From assembly GCA_027858865.1 (NCBI GenBank), contig JAQIBW010000307.1, positions 1-19,530 of the forward strand: DNA of 19,530 nucleotides, written 5' to 3'. This DNA comes from Sulfurimonas sp. GTDB lineage: Bacteria > Campylobacterota > Campylobacteria > Campylobacterales > Sulfurimonadaceae. A program made the translations under genes and the position numbers. Position 1 is the first letter of the stretch. Each line of letters begins with the position of its first letter. The notes under the pieces were generated by a model. The model searched no databases. It was not told the DNA's origin and worked only from the letters and a program-made list of their open reading frames with translations. This document shows, piece by piece, positions 1-6,920 of this stretch.

Positions 1-170
1 TGTTTTGTGTCATTTAGTATATTAGAGATGCTACTATCCCCATTTACTATAAAATGTATGTCAAAACCATATTGTTTAAAGATAGTGCTAATGGATAAAC
101 AGCGTGTAATGTGCCCAAATCCAAAAGTTTGACCACCCTCTGTAACTACACTTAAAAGTCTATTTTTCAA
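1..170 (-). CDS. pseG: PseG, UDP-2,4-diacetamido-2,4,6-trideoxy-altropyranose hydrolase (partial, N-terminus only)
   Basis: The gene runs off the left edge, leaving about 56 codons. Translation from a TTG at 170-168 reads MKNRLLSVVTEGGQ, then TFGFGHITRCLSIS. The GFGHITRC segment is the nucleotide-sugar-binding N-terminal motif of the PseG/SpsG glycosyltransferase-like hydrolases, which remove UDP from the pseudaminic acid precursor to free 2,4-diacetamido-2,4,6-trideoxy-L-altrose for PseI. The start overlaps the last 11 bases of pseI in another frame, which implies translational coupling. I see no ATG that would give a complete N-terminus, so TTG is chosen; TTG starts recur elsewhere in this window. 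Position next to pseI supports the call. The C-terminal half cannot be assessed here. Confidence 0.8.
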   Translation of the reverse strand, partial: MKNRLLSVVTEGGQTFGFGHITRCLSISTIFKQYGFDIHFIVNGDSSISNILNDTK

Positions 171-1185
171 ATCTTTGACCAAAACTATAATCTTTTGTAG
201 CAACAGTCCCTAAAACTTCATCTAAATACTTTGGATGCATACCATATCCGGGGCGTACACTTTTTAAATTTGAGTTAGTAAACTTCTCGCCTTTTTTTAT
301 ATCTTTACAGACATAAATACTTCGGCTGTAATTTCTACTTTTTTGCTTTTGTTCGTTCATACTATAATCAACTTGACCAAGTAGTAGCTCAGCATCTCTT
401 ATATTTTTAACCATCTCTTTAAAATCTTTTGCATCCATAGAAAACTCACAATCAGCTCCACCTATAGATTTGTCTAAAATGAAGTGTTTTTCTATGACTT
501 TTGCTCCATGACTAACGGCGATTATGGGGGCAGTGCTTCCTAAAGTGTGATCTGAAAAACCACTTACTACGTCAAATCTTTTTGCTAAATCAGGTATGCT
601 TAAAAGATTTGAATCTTCTAGTGGAGCAGGGTAGGCACTTGTGCATTTTAAAAGGATGATGTTGTTATTTCCAGCATCTCTGCAAATATCCACTGCATCT
701 TGAATTTCTTCTTCATAAGCAATACCAGTGGAGATAATCATCGGTTTGCCTTTTGAAGCTGTATAACGAATGAGTTCATAATCAGTAATTTCAAAAGAAG
801 CGATTTTATAAGCACTTGGATTAAATGTTTCTAAAAAATCAACCGCACTTTTGTCAAAAGGAGATGAAAAAATATCAATATCTATACTTCTTGCATACTC
901 AAACAGCTCTTTATGCCACTCCCACGGAGTATGAGCGCTCTCATAAAGTTCATATAAATTTTGTCCATCCCAAAGAGTTCCGCCATCTATCATGAAGTCG
1001 TCTTCTTTAGAGTTTAGTGTGATAGTATCAGCTGTATATGTTTGGAGTTTTATAGCGTTTGCTCCACACTCTTTTGCGGCTTTTATGGTATCTAGTGCGG
1101 TTTGCAAATTTCCGTTATGGTTTGCAGACATTTCCGCAATTATGAAAGTACCATCTGTATCTAAATTAAATTTCCCTATATTCAT
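160..1185 (-). CDS. pseI: PseI, pseudaminic acid synthase (NeuB family)
   Basis: This enzyme condenses 2,4-diacetamido-2,4,6-trideoxy-L-altrose with phosphoenolpyruvate to make pseudaminic acid in the cytoplasm. From the ATG at 1185 the protein is 341 aa, close to what I recall for Campylobacter PseI (about 343). The start IIAEMSANHNG (residues 15-25), the YKIASFE and IISTGIA segments, and EKHFILDKS followed by GGADCEFSMD are the NeuB-type TIM barrel. The C-terminal stretch with RSIYVCKDIKKGE and SVRPGYGMHPK is the antifreeze-like SAF domain. DGGTLWDGQNLYELYESAHTP is close to Campylobacter PseI, which favours pseudaminic over sialic or legionaminic acid. A longer frame exists upstream to 1248, but those 21 residues lie inside pseF and do not resemble the family. 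The chosen start overlaps pseF by 20 bp. Confidence 0.93.
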   Translation of the reverse strand: MNIGKFNLDTDGTFIIAEMSANHNGNLQTALDTIKAAKECGANAIKLQTYTADTITLNSKEDDFMIDGGTLWDGQNLYELYESAHTPWEWHKELFEYARSIDIDIFSSPFDKSAVDFLETFNPSAYKIASFEITDYELIRYTASKGKPMIISTGIAYEEEIQDAVDICRDAGNNNIILLKCTSAYPAPLEDSNLLSIPDLAKRFDVVSGFSDHTLGSTAPIIAVSHGAKVIEKHFILDKSIGGADCEFSMDAKDFKEMVKNIRDAELLLGQVDYSMNEQKQKSRNYSRSIYVCKDIKKGEKFTNSNLKSVRPGYGMHPKYLDEVLGTVATKDYSFGQRFEK

Positions 1186-1879
1186 TTTCACTTCTTTGAA
1201 TAGCTTCATACATATACTCAGTTCGTTTCCAATCTTCGGGCGTATCAATATCTTGGACTAGATGTCTAGGTAATATTATAGGGATTGTATCACTGCCAAA
1301 GGTAATGTCTTTTGATTCTTTGTGGATATTTTTCCAACAAAATTGTCCTGCATCTTGGTATGCATCTTCGAGATCTTGACTTCTCTTAGGAAAGTTCTTT
1401 GGCCAAAACATTTCGCATCTGTTATTTGGAGTAATCTTAAAAGTTCTTTGGATGGGAAAAGGCATAGAAGTAACACTTAGCGCTTTTGAGGCATCAGAAT
1501 TTTTTAACTGCTCAAAACCTTCTATTAAATATTTTGTTTGCATTAATGGAGCTGTTGCATAGATGAGACAGTAAAAATCATAATCTTGCCCATTTTCTTT
1601 TAACCACTTTAGTGCATGACCTACAGCTGCTCCAACTCCAGTGAAATCATCTGATAGCTCTTTAGGTCTCATAAATGGAACTTCTGCACCATACTTTTTA
1701 GCAATACGAGCTATCTCTTCATCATCAGTACTTACTATGACTTTATCAAATAGTTTAGATTTTAAAGCAGTTTCAATACTATAAGCAATAAGCGGTTTAC
1801 CAAAAAAATCTTTTATATTTTTTCTAGGTATTCGTTTGCTTCCACCTCGTGCTGGAATTATGGCTACACATTTAGACAT
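1166..1879 (-). CDS. pseF: PseF, pseudaminic acid cytidylyltransferase
   Basis: PseF activates pseudaminic acid with CTP to give CMP-Pse, the donor used by flagellin glycosyltransferases. The 237 aa protein opens with VAIIPARGGSKRIPRKNIK, the CTP-binding signature of CMP-sugar synthetases, then GKPLIAYSIETAL, VSTDDEEIA and IYATAPLM (nucleotide and sugar pocket). Length is close to Campylobacter PseF. The ATG overlaps the end of pseC by 8 bp, and the 3' end overlaps pseI by 20 bp, so the genes are probably co-translated. The same fold is shared by NeuA and LegF; assignment to Pse rests on the flanking pseB, pseC, pseI and pseG. No missing motif was seen. Confidence 0.92.
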   Translation of the reverse strand: MSKCVAIIPARGGSKRIPRKNIKDFFGKPLIAYSIETALKSKLFDKVIVSTDDEEIARIAKKYGAEVPFMRPKELSDDFTGVGAAVGHALKWLKENGQDYDFYCLIYATAPLMQTKYLIEGFEQLKNSDASKALSVTSMPFPIQRTFKITPNNRCEMFWPKNFPKRSQDLEDAYQDAGQFCWKNIHKESKDITFGSDTIPIILPRHLVQDIDTPEDWKRTEYMYEAIQRSENEYREI

Positions 1880-2954
1880 TTAAAACTTCAAGTAGTGAGT
1901 TTATCACATATTGTTGTTCATCTTCACTAAGTAGTGGATAGCAAGGAATCGACAAACATTCCTGAAAATACCTGTCCATCATAGGAGTTTGTTCATCTCC
2001 ATATCCTATGTTCTTATAATAAGGCTGTTTATTGATAGGTCTATAGTGTACTTGTAGTCCTATTTTCTTCTCTCGCATTTTGATAATAACTTCATTTTTA
2101 GTAATGTCTAATTTGCTAAAATCAACTCTTACAACATAAAGATGATAAAGTGAACTGTTTGTATATGGATAAAGCGGTTTTACAATAGTGTTTTGAAATG
2201 CTTTATCGTATCTTTTAGCGATCTCTTGTCTTTGGTGTATAAATGTATCTAGTTTCTTAATTTGTGAGAGCCCGAGTGTAGAGCTTATATCACTAAGTCG
2301 ATAATTAAACCCTAAATCCAGCATCTGATGTTTATCATCTTGTCCGTGATTTCTTAGCATTTTTATCTTTTCATATAGTGCTTTATCGTTTGTTACTACC
2401 GCTCCACCTTCACCAGTTGCTATATGTTTAACTGGGTGAAATGAAAAAGTAGATATATCACTATATGTTAATTTAACACCCATTGTATGAGCGTTATCTT
2501 CAAGTATTTTAATGTTGTAAGTGTTTTTTAGATATTTTAGTCTCTTTTTATCTAGAATTTTGCCAGAAAAAGACACCGCAAAGATTGCTTTGATAGATGC
2601 ATCTTGTTTTAAAATATCTTCGCATAAATTTAAATCAATACTACCATCTTCACAAATATCTACAAAAACCGGAGTAGCTTTTGCATACAAAATGCTGTTT
2701 GATGTGGCTATAAAACTGTTTGGTGTAGTTAAAACTATATCACCTTCATTGAGTAAAGCAAGCGCAGCTAAGTGTAGAGCAGCTGTCCCGTTTGATACTG
2801 ATACACAATACTTTGCATTTGCTACTTCATAAATTGCTCTCTCAAACTCATTTACTTTTAATCCAGTTGTTAAAAAATCACTTTTTAAAGTATCTATAAA
2901 GTCATTTATATCATCTTCTTCAATGGTCTGTTTTGCATAAGGTAGAAAATCCAT
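1872..2954 (-). CDS. pseC: PseC, UDP-4-keto-6-deoxy-N-acetyl-altrosamine aminotransferase
   Basis: This is a PLP-dependent DegT/DnrJ/EryC1-family aminotransferase, 360 aa. It transaminates the 4-keto sugar made by PseB to UDP-4-amino-4,6-dideoxy-N-acetyl-L-altrosamine. The N-terminal YAKQTIEEDDINDF and LTTGLKVNEFE resemble the family. VSVSNGTAALHLA (51-63) binds PLP phosphate, ILEDNAH (150-156) carries the Asp that contacts the pyridine nitrogen, and FSFHPVKHIATGEGGAVV carries the Schiff-base Lys176. The C-terminal LQVHYRPINKQPYY segment is typical. Its ATG shares one base with the pseB stop (TAATG) and its end overlaps pseF by 8 bp. Residue roles are from family knowledge. Confidence 0.93.
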   Translation of the reverse strand: MDFLPYAKQTIEEDDINDFIDTLKSDFLTTGLKVNEFERAIYEVANAKYCVSVSNGTAALHLAALALLNEGDIVLTTPNSFIATSNSILYAKATPVFVDICEDGSIDLNLCEDILKQDASIKAIFAVSFSGKILDKKRLKYLKNTYNIKILEDNAHTMGVKLTYSDISTFSFHPVKHIATGEGGAVVTNDKALYEKIKMLRNHGQDDKHQMLDLGFNYRLSDISSTLGLSQIKKLDTFIHQRQEIAKRYDKAFQNTIVKPLYPYTNSSLYHLYVVRVDFSKLDITKNEVIIKMREKKIGLQVHYRPINKQPYYKNIGYGDEQTPMMDRYFQECLSIPCYPLLSEDEQQYVINSLLEVLNV

Positions 2955-3946
2955 TATATATCTTTTATAATTGTTCTTAGTTTATCTTGCGTAAACCAAG
3001 AATCATTCTTGCCTGAGTTATATTCAAAGCCTTGAGGGACATTTAAACCTATTTCGCCCAATGAATTTTTCAAAAAATTCCTTTTTGCACTAAACTGAAT
3101 AGTAGGAGTGATTACATAGTGGTCATCAAACTCTAGAGTTAGATGACTGTCATCAGCAGGACACATAATTTCATGGAGTTTTTCCCCAGGGCGAATACCT
3201 ACTATATCATTTGGTAAATTTGGAGCCATAGCATTTGCAAGGTCTATTATCTTCATAGAAGGGATTTTTGGTATAAATATTTCTCCCCCTTGCATCCTTA
3301 TGAAGCTGCTAAGAACAAAATTAACACCATCTTCGAGAGTTATAAAAAATCTTGTCATTTTTATATCTGTAATAGGTAGTTTTGTAGCACCATTATCTAA
3401 AAGTTTTTTAAAATATGGGATAACAGAACCTCTACTGCCTATAACATTTCCATATCTAACAACACTAAAAGATGTTTTTTGTCCGCCAACAAGATTATTG
3501 GCTGCAACAAAAAGCTTATCAGATGCTAGTTTTGTCGCACCGTAAAGATTAACAGGATTTGCCGCTTTATCAGTTGAGAGAGCTATAATTTTTTCAACAT
3601 TGTTATCAATGGCAGCATCTATAACATTTTGTGCGCCATTAATATTTGTCTTAATGCACTCCATAGGATTGTATTCTGCTATAGGCACATGTTTTAACGC
3701 TGCAGCATGGATAACATAGTCAACATCTTTCATGGCTTTTTTTAACCTATCAGCATCTCTTACATCACCTATAAAATATCTCCTACACCTGTTATTAAAC
3801 TCTTGAGCCATTTCAAAGTGTTTAAGTTCGTCTCTTGAAAAAATTATAATTTTATTTGGTTTATACTTTTTTAAAATAATTTGTGTAAATTTTTTCCCAA
3901 AACTACCAGTTCCACCGGTAATTAGGATGTTTTTTGCATTTAGCAT
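2954..3946 (-). CDS. pseB: PseB, UDP-N-acetylglucosamine 4,6-dehydratase (inverting)
   Basis: PseB catalyses the first step of the pathway: C5-inverting 4,6-dehydration of UDP-GlcNAc. It is an extended SDR of 330 aa. The NAD(P)-binding TGGTGSFGKKF is at residues 10-20, HAAALKHVPIAEYNP at 80-94, and the active site STDKAANPVNLYGATK contains Asp126, Lys127, Tyr135 and Lys139. The Asp-Lys pair before the Tyr is the signature that separates 4,6-dehydratases of the FlaA1/PseB type from epimerases. The gene begins 16 bp after the fliD stop, with only a weak ribosome site (GGATAA). A seven-codon out-of-frame mini-ORF (starting at 3960) overlaps its start codon, which may modulate initiation, but this is unproven. 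Confidence 0.94.
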   Translation of the reverse strand: MLNAKNILITGGTGSFGKKFTQIILKKYKPNKIIIFSRDELKHFEMAQEFNNRCRRYFIGDVRDADRLKKAMKDVDYVIHAAALKHVPIAEYNPMECIKTNINGAQNVIDAAIDNNVEKIIALSTDKAANPVNLYGATKLASDKLFVAANNLVGGQKTSFSVVRYGNVIGSRGSVIPYFKKLLDNGATKLPITDIKMTRFFITLEDGVNFVLSSFIRMQGGEIFIPKIPSMKIIDLANAMAPNLPNDIVGIRPGEKLHEIMCPADDSHLTLEFDDHYVITPTIQFSAKRNFLKNSLGEIGLNVPQGFEYNSGKNDSWFTQDKLRTIIKDI

Positions 3947-3962
3947 AGAAGGTTATCCATTA

Positions 3963-5360
3963 TTAATTAGACTCAGCATCTATCATCATTTGAAGAGATG
4001 AAAACTGTGAGTTTAGCCTACTGATTATAGAGTCATAAGCCGTGAAACGTTTTGTCATAATATCATAACGGGCATCAAGCGATGCTTGTGAAGACGAGTG
4101 TCTTTCTGCAAGGTTTTTACCTTCTGTTTCTACGTCTGATTTAAAATTACTTAAAAGCTTACCATATCCCGTATAGCTTTTTAGTTTTTCATCAATAGTC
4201 TCAAATATACCAGTTTGTTCATTCCCAGCACCATCAAATCCACCTGCGAAAAATAGCTCAACAACATCAGGATCATCAGCTAGTTTTTCTTCTAAAACAC
4301 TTTTATCAAAACTCATTGAACCATTTCTATCTAGTTCTATTCCGTAGTTCATAAGAGAGTTATTGTCACTGCTTAGAGCAGTTATAGCTTTTGTTAAATC
4401 TCCAGATATTGACTTTACAAAGGTATTACTATTAAAAACACCTTCCGCTCCGGTCTCTTTATCTTTAAGTGTCATATCATGCAAGTTTGATATAAGCGTG
4501 TTGTACGAGTCTACAAACAGCTGCATTTCACCCGTTATAGAACTTGTATCTTGTGATATATCAACGCTTGAAATATCACCTTCTTCTTTAAGTTTTATAT
4601 TTACACCTAATATAAGGTCGTCTATCTCATTTGTTGATCTTGTTGTAGTGATTCCGTTGTATTTAAAAATTGAATCTGTAGCTGTTTGTACCTTTTCATA
4701 ACCAGTTGGATTTGTTGAAGCGTCATAAGCAGCAAAAAGCGTAGAGTCTAAGTTACCACTTGTATCTTCAGCCGTTATAGCAAAATCTTCACCTGTACTT
4801 TTAGATGTAAGTATCAAACTGTAAGCACCATCGCCTGTTTGTAAGATAGAAGCCGATACATCACTACCAGCTCCATCTGTTATGGCTTGAGCTAATTCAT
4901 CAAGAGACATTCCCGCTGTATAGTCGATGCTTAAAGTTTTATCTGGAGCTAGTGGGTTAGCACCTATTTTTATATCTAAAGTACCGTCAGCTGATGCAAT
5001 GTCCGTAGCTTTACTAGCGACAGCACCAAATTTTGTTATATCTTTTTTAGCTAGTTCCACAGTCTCAAGAGTGAATGATTCAACAGTTGCACCAGTCTCA
5101 ACAGTAACTTCTGCTTTTCCGTCAATATCAACGGTTTTTTTGTCAAATAAAGTGTCATAACTAAGAGCAGAAGCATTTGCTTTAAAGCTACTCATTAAAG
5201 ACGATAATAATTTTTCAGCATCTTGTTGTTGGTTATTAATAATAATCTTGTTTTCTATAGGTTTAATGATACGAGACGTGTCAGCTTCTTTTAGCTGGTC
5301 AATAACATCTGCTGTTAATACTCCCGAACCGATACCTAGTGAGCTTATACTTGAAGCCAT
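3963..5360 (-). CDS. fliD: FliD, flagellar filament cap (hook-associated protein 2)
   Basis: FliD caps the growing flagellum outside the cell and guides flagellin polymerisation. The protein is 465 aa. It begins SISSLGIGSGVLTADVIDQLK, the FliD N-terminal signature, has a hook-IN-like stretch (SLDELAQAITDGAGSDVSAS, about residues 140-160), and ends in the amphipathic helix SIISRLNSQFSSLQMMIDAE that assembles the cap. It is rich in Ser, Thr, Ala and Asp and has almost no Cys, as expected for an exported axial protein. It is about as long as enterobacterial FliD and, as I recall, shorter than the Campylobacter and Helicobacter forms. A good ribosome site (AAAAAGGATTTATT) precedes the ATG. A sigma-28 promoter lies upstream, and pseB follows after 16 bp, suggesting cotranscription with the pse genes. 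Confidence 0.95.
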   Translation of the reverse strand: MASSISSLGIGSGVLTADVIDQLKEADTSRIIKPIENKIIINNQQQDAEKLLSSLMSSFKANASALSYDTLFDKKTVDIDGKAEVTVETGATVESFTLETVELAKKDITKFGAVASKATDIASADGTLDIKIGANPLAPDKTLSIDYTAGMSLDELAQAITDGAGSDVSASILQTGDGAYSLILTSKSTGEDFAITAEDTSGNLDSTLFAAYDASTNPTGYEKVQTATDSIFKYNGITTTRSTNEIDDLILGVNIKLKEEGDISSVDISQDTSSITGEMQLFVDSYNTLISNLHDMTLKDKETGAEGVFNSNTFVKSISGDLTKAITALSSDNNSLMNYGIELDRNGSMSFDKSVLEEKLADDPDVVELFFAGGFDGAGNEQTGIFETIDEKLKSYTGYGKLLSNFKSDVETEGKNLAERHSSSQASLDARYDIMTKRFTAYDSIISRLNSQFSSLQMMIDAESN

Positions 5361-5390
5361 AATAAATCCTTTTTGGCACTAAACGCCTTG

Positions 5391-5417
5391 ACCACCTGGT
5401 TAAACCCAGAATGTGGT
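5391..5417 (-). promoter_or_regulatory. Imperfect hairpin in the predicted fliD 5' leader
   Basis: On the plus strand ACCAC (5391-5395) and CTGG (5396-5399) face CCAG (5406-5409) and GTGGT (5413-5417), giving nine base pairs with a 6-nt loop and a 3-nt bulge. It lies between the predicted fliD transcription start (about 5433) and the ribosome site. It could be an mRNA structure or a protein-binding dyad. I recognise no known element. Confidence 0.35.
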
Positions 5418-5427
5418 GTAAAAATAA

Positions 5428-5436
5428 AGTATACCA
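5428..5436 (-). promoter_or_regulatory. Possible housekeeping extended -10 for fliD
   Basis: Reading leftward, TGG-TATACT (5436 to 5428) matches an extended -10 element with one mismatch to TATAAT. It lies just downstream of the sigma-28 box, so fliD may have a second, sigma-70 type start. No convincing -35 is seen. Confidence 0.35.
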
Positions 5437-5439
5437 TTA

Positions 5440-5466
5440 AAATCGGCCATAATCTAATAATATTTA
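5440..5466 (-). promoter_or_regulatory. Sigma-28 (FliA) promoter for fliD
   Basis: Reading leftward, TAAA (5466-5463) is followed after exactly 17 nt by CGAT within GCCGATTT (5447-5440). The enteric FliA consensus is TAAAGTTT-N11-GCCGATAA, which also places 17 nt between TAAA and CGAT. It points toward fliD, about 80 bp from its ATG. Confidence 0.75.
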
Positions 5467-5503
5467 GAAGAATTTTTATAAAATTAAATTGTCGCTTTTT
5501 GGG

Positions 5504-5530
5504 TAAAGAAAACTAAACTATGGTCGATAT
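5504..5530 (+). promoter_or_regulatory. Sigma-28 (FliA) promoter for fliS
   Basis: TAAAGAAA (5504-5511), 11 nt, then GTCGATAT (5523-5530) matches the FliA consensus with the exact spacing. It fires toward fliS with a leader of about 37 nt. The box overlaps the first possible Met of the longer reading frame (5520), which argues that translation starts at 5574 instead. Confidence 0.75.
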
Positions 5531-5573
5531 ACTTTTTATGAAAGAAGAAAACGACGATAAAAAAGGATTTAAA

Positions 5574-5936
5574 ATGTATGGTAATAATGCTCATAATATT
5601 TATGCACAAAATAACGTAGGAATCGAATCTCCAGCTAAGCTAATAGAGATGCTGTATGAGGGGATACTTCGTTTTAATGCTCAAGCAAAAAAGGCTGTTA
5701 AAGATAGAGATGTTGAAAAAAGAGTTTATTGGGTAAATCGTTCTATCGCTATCATCGTTGAACTTATATCTACTCTTGATAGCTCTCAAGGAGACATTTC
5801 AGCTTATCTAAACGGACTTTACAATTATGAAATGCAACTTCTTACAACTGCCAGCCTTCAAAATGACACAGCTAAACTTGATGAAGTGAGTAATGTTTTT
5901 AAAGGCTTACTTGAAGCATGGAGAGAAACTATATAA
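5574..5936 (+). CDS. fliS: FliS, flagellin export chaperone
   Basis: FliS binds the C-terminus of flagellin in the cytoplasm and prevents early polymerisation before export. The protein is 120 aa, a normal FliS length. It has the family hallmarks NAHNIYAQNNVGIESPAKLIEM near the N-terminus and the LYEGILRFN helix, then a four-helix bundle ending in LLEAWRET. The ATG at 5574 is chosen because AAGGA sits 6 nt upstream and a sigma-28 promoter lies 44 bp upstream. The longer frame from 5520 would start inside that promoter. The stop overlaps the next gene as TAATG. The divergent partner is fliD. Confidence 0.93.
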   Translation: MYGNNAHNIYAQNNVGIESPAKLIEMLYEGILRFNAQAKKAVKDRDVEKRVYWVNRSIAIIVELISTLDSSQGDISAYLNGLYNYEMQLLTTASLQNDTAKLDEVSNVFKGLLEAWRETI

Positions 5937-6190
5937 TGTGGATAAATAAACTTAAAATAGCTATAATTGAAAAAGATACAGATGCTATAGATAAGTTGAT
6001 GGAAACTACGCCAAAATTTGAGAATACGAAAGAGATAGAAACAGCAATGTATCTTTTAAGAGAAGCAGCAGAGCTGATGTACACGCTAAAAGATGAAACA
6101 GCAGTTACTATGAGACAACTAAAGAAGAACATTGATTTCTTAAAATCAACTCAACCACAAACTGCTAATAAATTAGATCTTCGCTCATAA
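5936..6190 (+). CDS. Small helical protein in the fliT position
   Basis: An 84 aa protein starting MWINKLKIAIIEKDTDAIDKL and ending in KSTQPQTANKLDLRS. It appears all-helical, with heptad-like Leu/Ile/Met spacing and no membrane segment or signal. Its start shares one base with the fliS stop (TAATG), so it is translationally coupled and driven by the same sigma-28 promoter. In enterobacteria the fliD-fliS-fliT order puts the FliD chaperone FliT directly after fliS. Position and size fit a FliT-like chaperone, but I see no sequence motif that proves it. The frame could be extended six codons upstream, inside fliS, which is less likely. Confidence 0.7.
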   Translation: MWINKLKIAIIEKDTDAIDKLMETTPKFENTKEIETAMYLLREAAELMYTLKDETAVTMRQLKKNIDFLKSTQPQTANKLDLRS

Positions 6191-6193
6191 CTT

Positions 6194-6889
6194 TTATCTT
6201 TTCTTTTTAGAAATTCCAAAATTTAAACTTCTTATGGTGTAGTCGCTAACAACTGCACCTTTTCTCATACTTATTATATGCTCAACCGCATCTGCTATGT
6301 CAGAAGCAAGCAATCTCTCCTCTTCTTTATCACTTGTGTCAAAATGCAGTTCATCATAAAAAGATGTTTGAGTCATATCTGGATTTATATTTGTTACACT
6401 GAGTCCGGTTTTTCTAGTCTCATCAAAAAGAGAATCGCTAAAGGCTTTTAGGCCGGCTTTTGTCGCACTGTAAACACCTGCGAATTTACTCGTTTTAATA
6501 GCTTCTATGGAGTTTATATTTATTAGATATCCATCATTTTTCTTCAGAGAACGAAGTAGGGCATTTGTGAGAAGCATCGGTGCTGTAAGATTTAAAAAAG
6601 TCATATCTATTATAGTTTTGGGACTTAGTTCTTCATGCGGTTCAAATCTACCAAAACCGGCACAGTTTACTAAGATATCAATCTTTTCATTTTTTAAACT
6701 CTCACACGCTTTAAGCGTTGATTTCTCATCTGATAAATTTGCTTGCATAGCTTTGAAATGTGGGTTATTAAAATCTTCATCTGTTATGCTTCTACTGATG
6801 CCAATTACATCATAGTATAGAACTAAAAGTCATTTACATATCTCTTTGCCAATCCCGCTACTAGCACCAGTAATTATTGCTCTTTTCAT
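6194..6889 (-). pseudogene. Short-chain dehydrogenase/reductase with an in-frame TGA
   Basis: Read from the ATG at 6889, the frame begins MKRAIITGASSGIGKEICK, the classical SDR Rossmann motif TGASSGIG, then meets TGA at 6832-6830. It continues in the same frame with LLVLYYDVIGISRS and on to the usual NCAGFG, INSIEA and catalytic YSATKAG (Tyr-x-x-x-Lys). The TGA sits where SDRs have an ordinary helix residue (K-x-LL-x-x-x-Y-x-VIG), so no frameshift is needed; one base change explains it. Without read-through, only a 184 aa fragment from the ATG at 6748 could be made, lacking the cofactor site. TGA is a normal stop here (it ends the MFS, amidase and SSS genes). A sequencing error is the main alternative. 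The gene ends 3 bp from the convergent fliT-position gene. Confidence 0.8.
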
Positions 6890-6904
6890 CTACTTATCCC
6901 TATT

Positions 6905-6914
6905 TGGTTATAAT
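6905..6914 (+). promoter_or_regulatory. Sigma-70 promoter for a leaderless sugar operon
   Basis: TTTGGT-TATAAT, with TATAAT at 6909-6914. The same TTTGGN-TATAAT box precedes the SRP RNA and rpmI. In the SRP case the RNA end lies 7 nt after the hexamer; the same spacing here puts +1 on base 6921, the A of the HAD gene's ATG. Confidence 0.7.
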
Positions 6915-6920
6915 CTCAAT

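Noticed and set aside
1186..1248. Extended N-terminus for pseI (start at 1248)
   Set aside because: The extra 21 residues lie inside pseF and do not resemble the family, whose members begin close to the chosen Met.
992..1261. Plus-strand open frames antisense to pseI, pseC, fliD, anmK and others
   Set aside because: They are shadows of strongly supported minus-strand genes and show no ribosome sites or family motifs.
160..1879. Sialic or legionaminic acid synthesis instead of pseudaminic acid
   Set aside because: PseB has the inverting dehydratase signature, PseI matches Campylobacter PseI in segment order and length, and a PseG-type N-terminus follows.
5375..5391. TTGGCAC-like sequence resembling a sigma-54 -24 element in the fliD/fliS region
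   Set aside because: The GG is followed 10 nt later by CT rather than GC, so the -12 element is missing, and clear sigma-28 boxes explain the region.
5520..5573. Extended N-terminus for fliS (start at 5520)
   Set aside because: It begins inside the sigma-28 -10 region, has no ribosome site, and does not look like FliS; the ATG at 5574 has AAGGA at good spacing.
6830..6832. TGA recoded as a sense codon
   Set aside because: Several other genes in the window end in TGA at coupled junctions (MFS, NagZ-amidase, SSS), and no selenocysteine-type context is apparent, so a genome-wide reassignment is ruled out.
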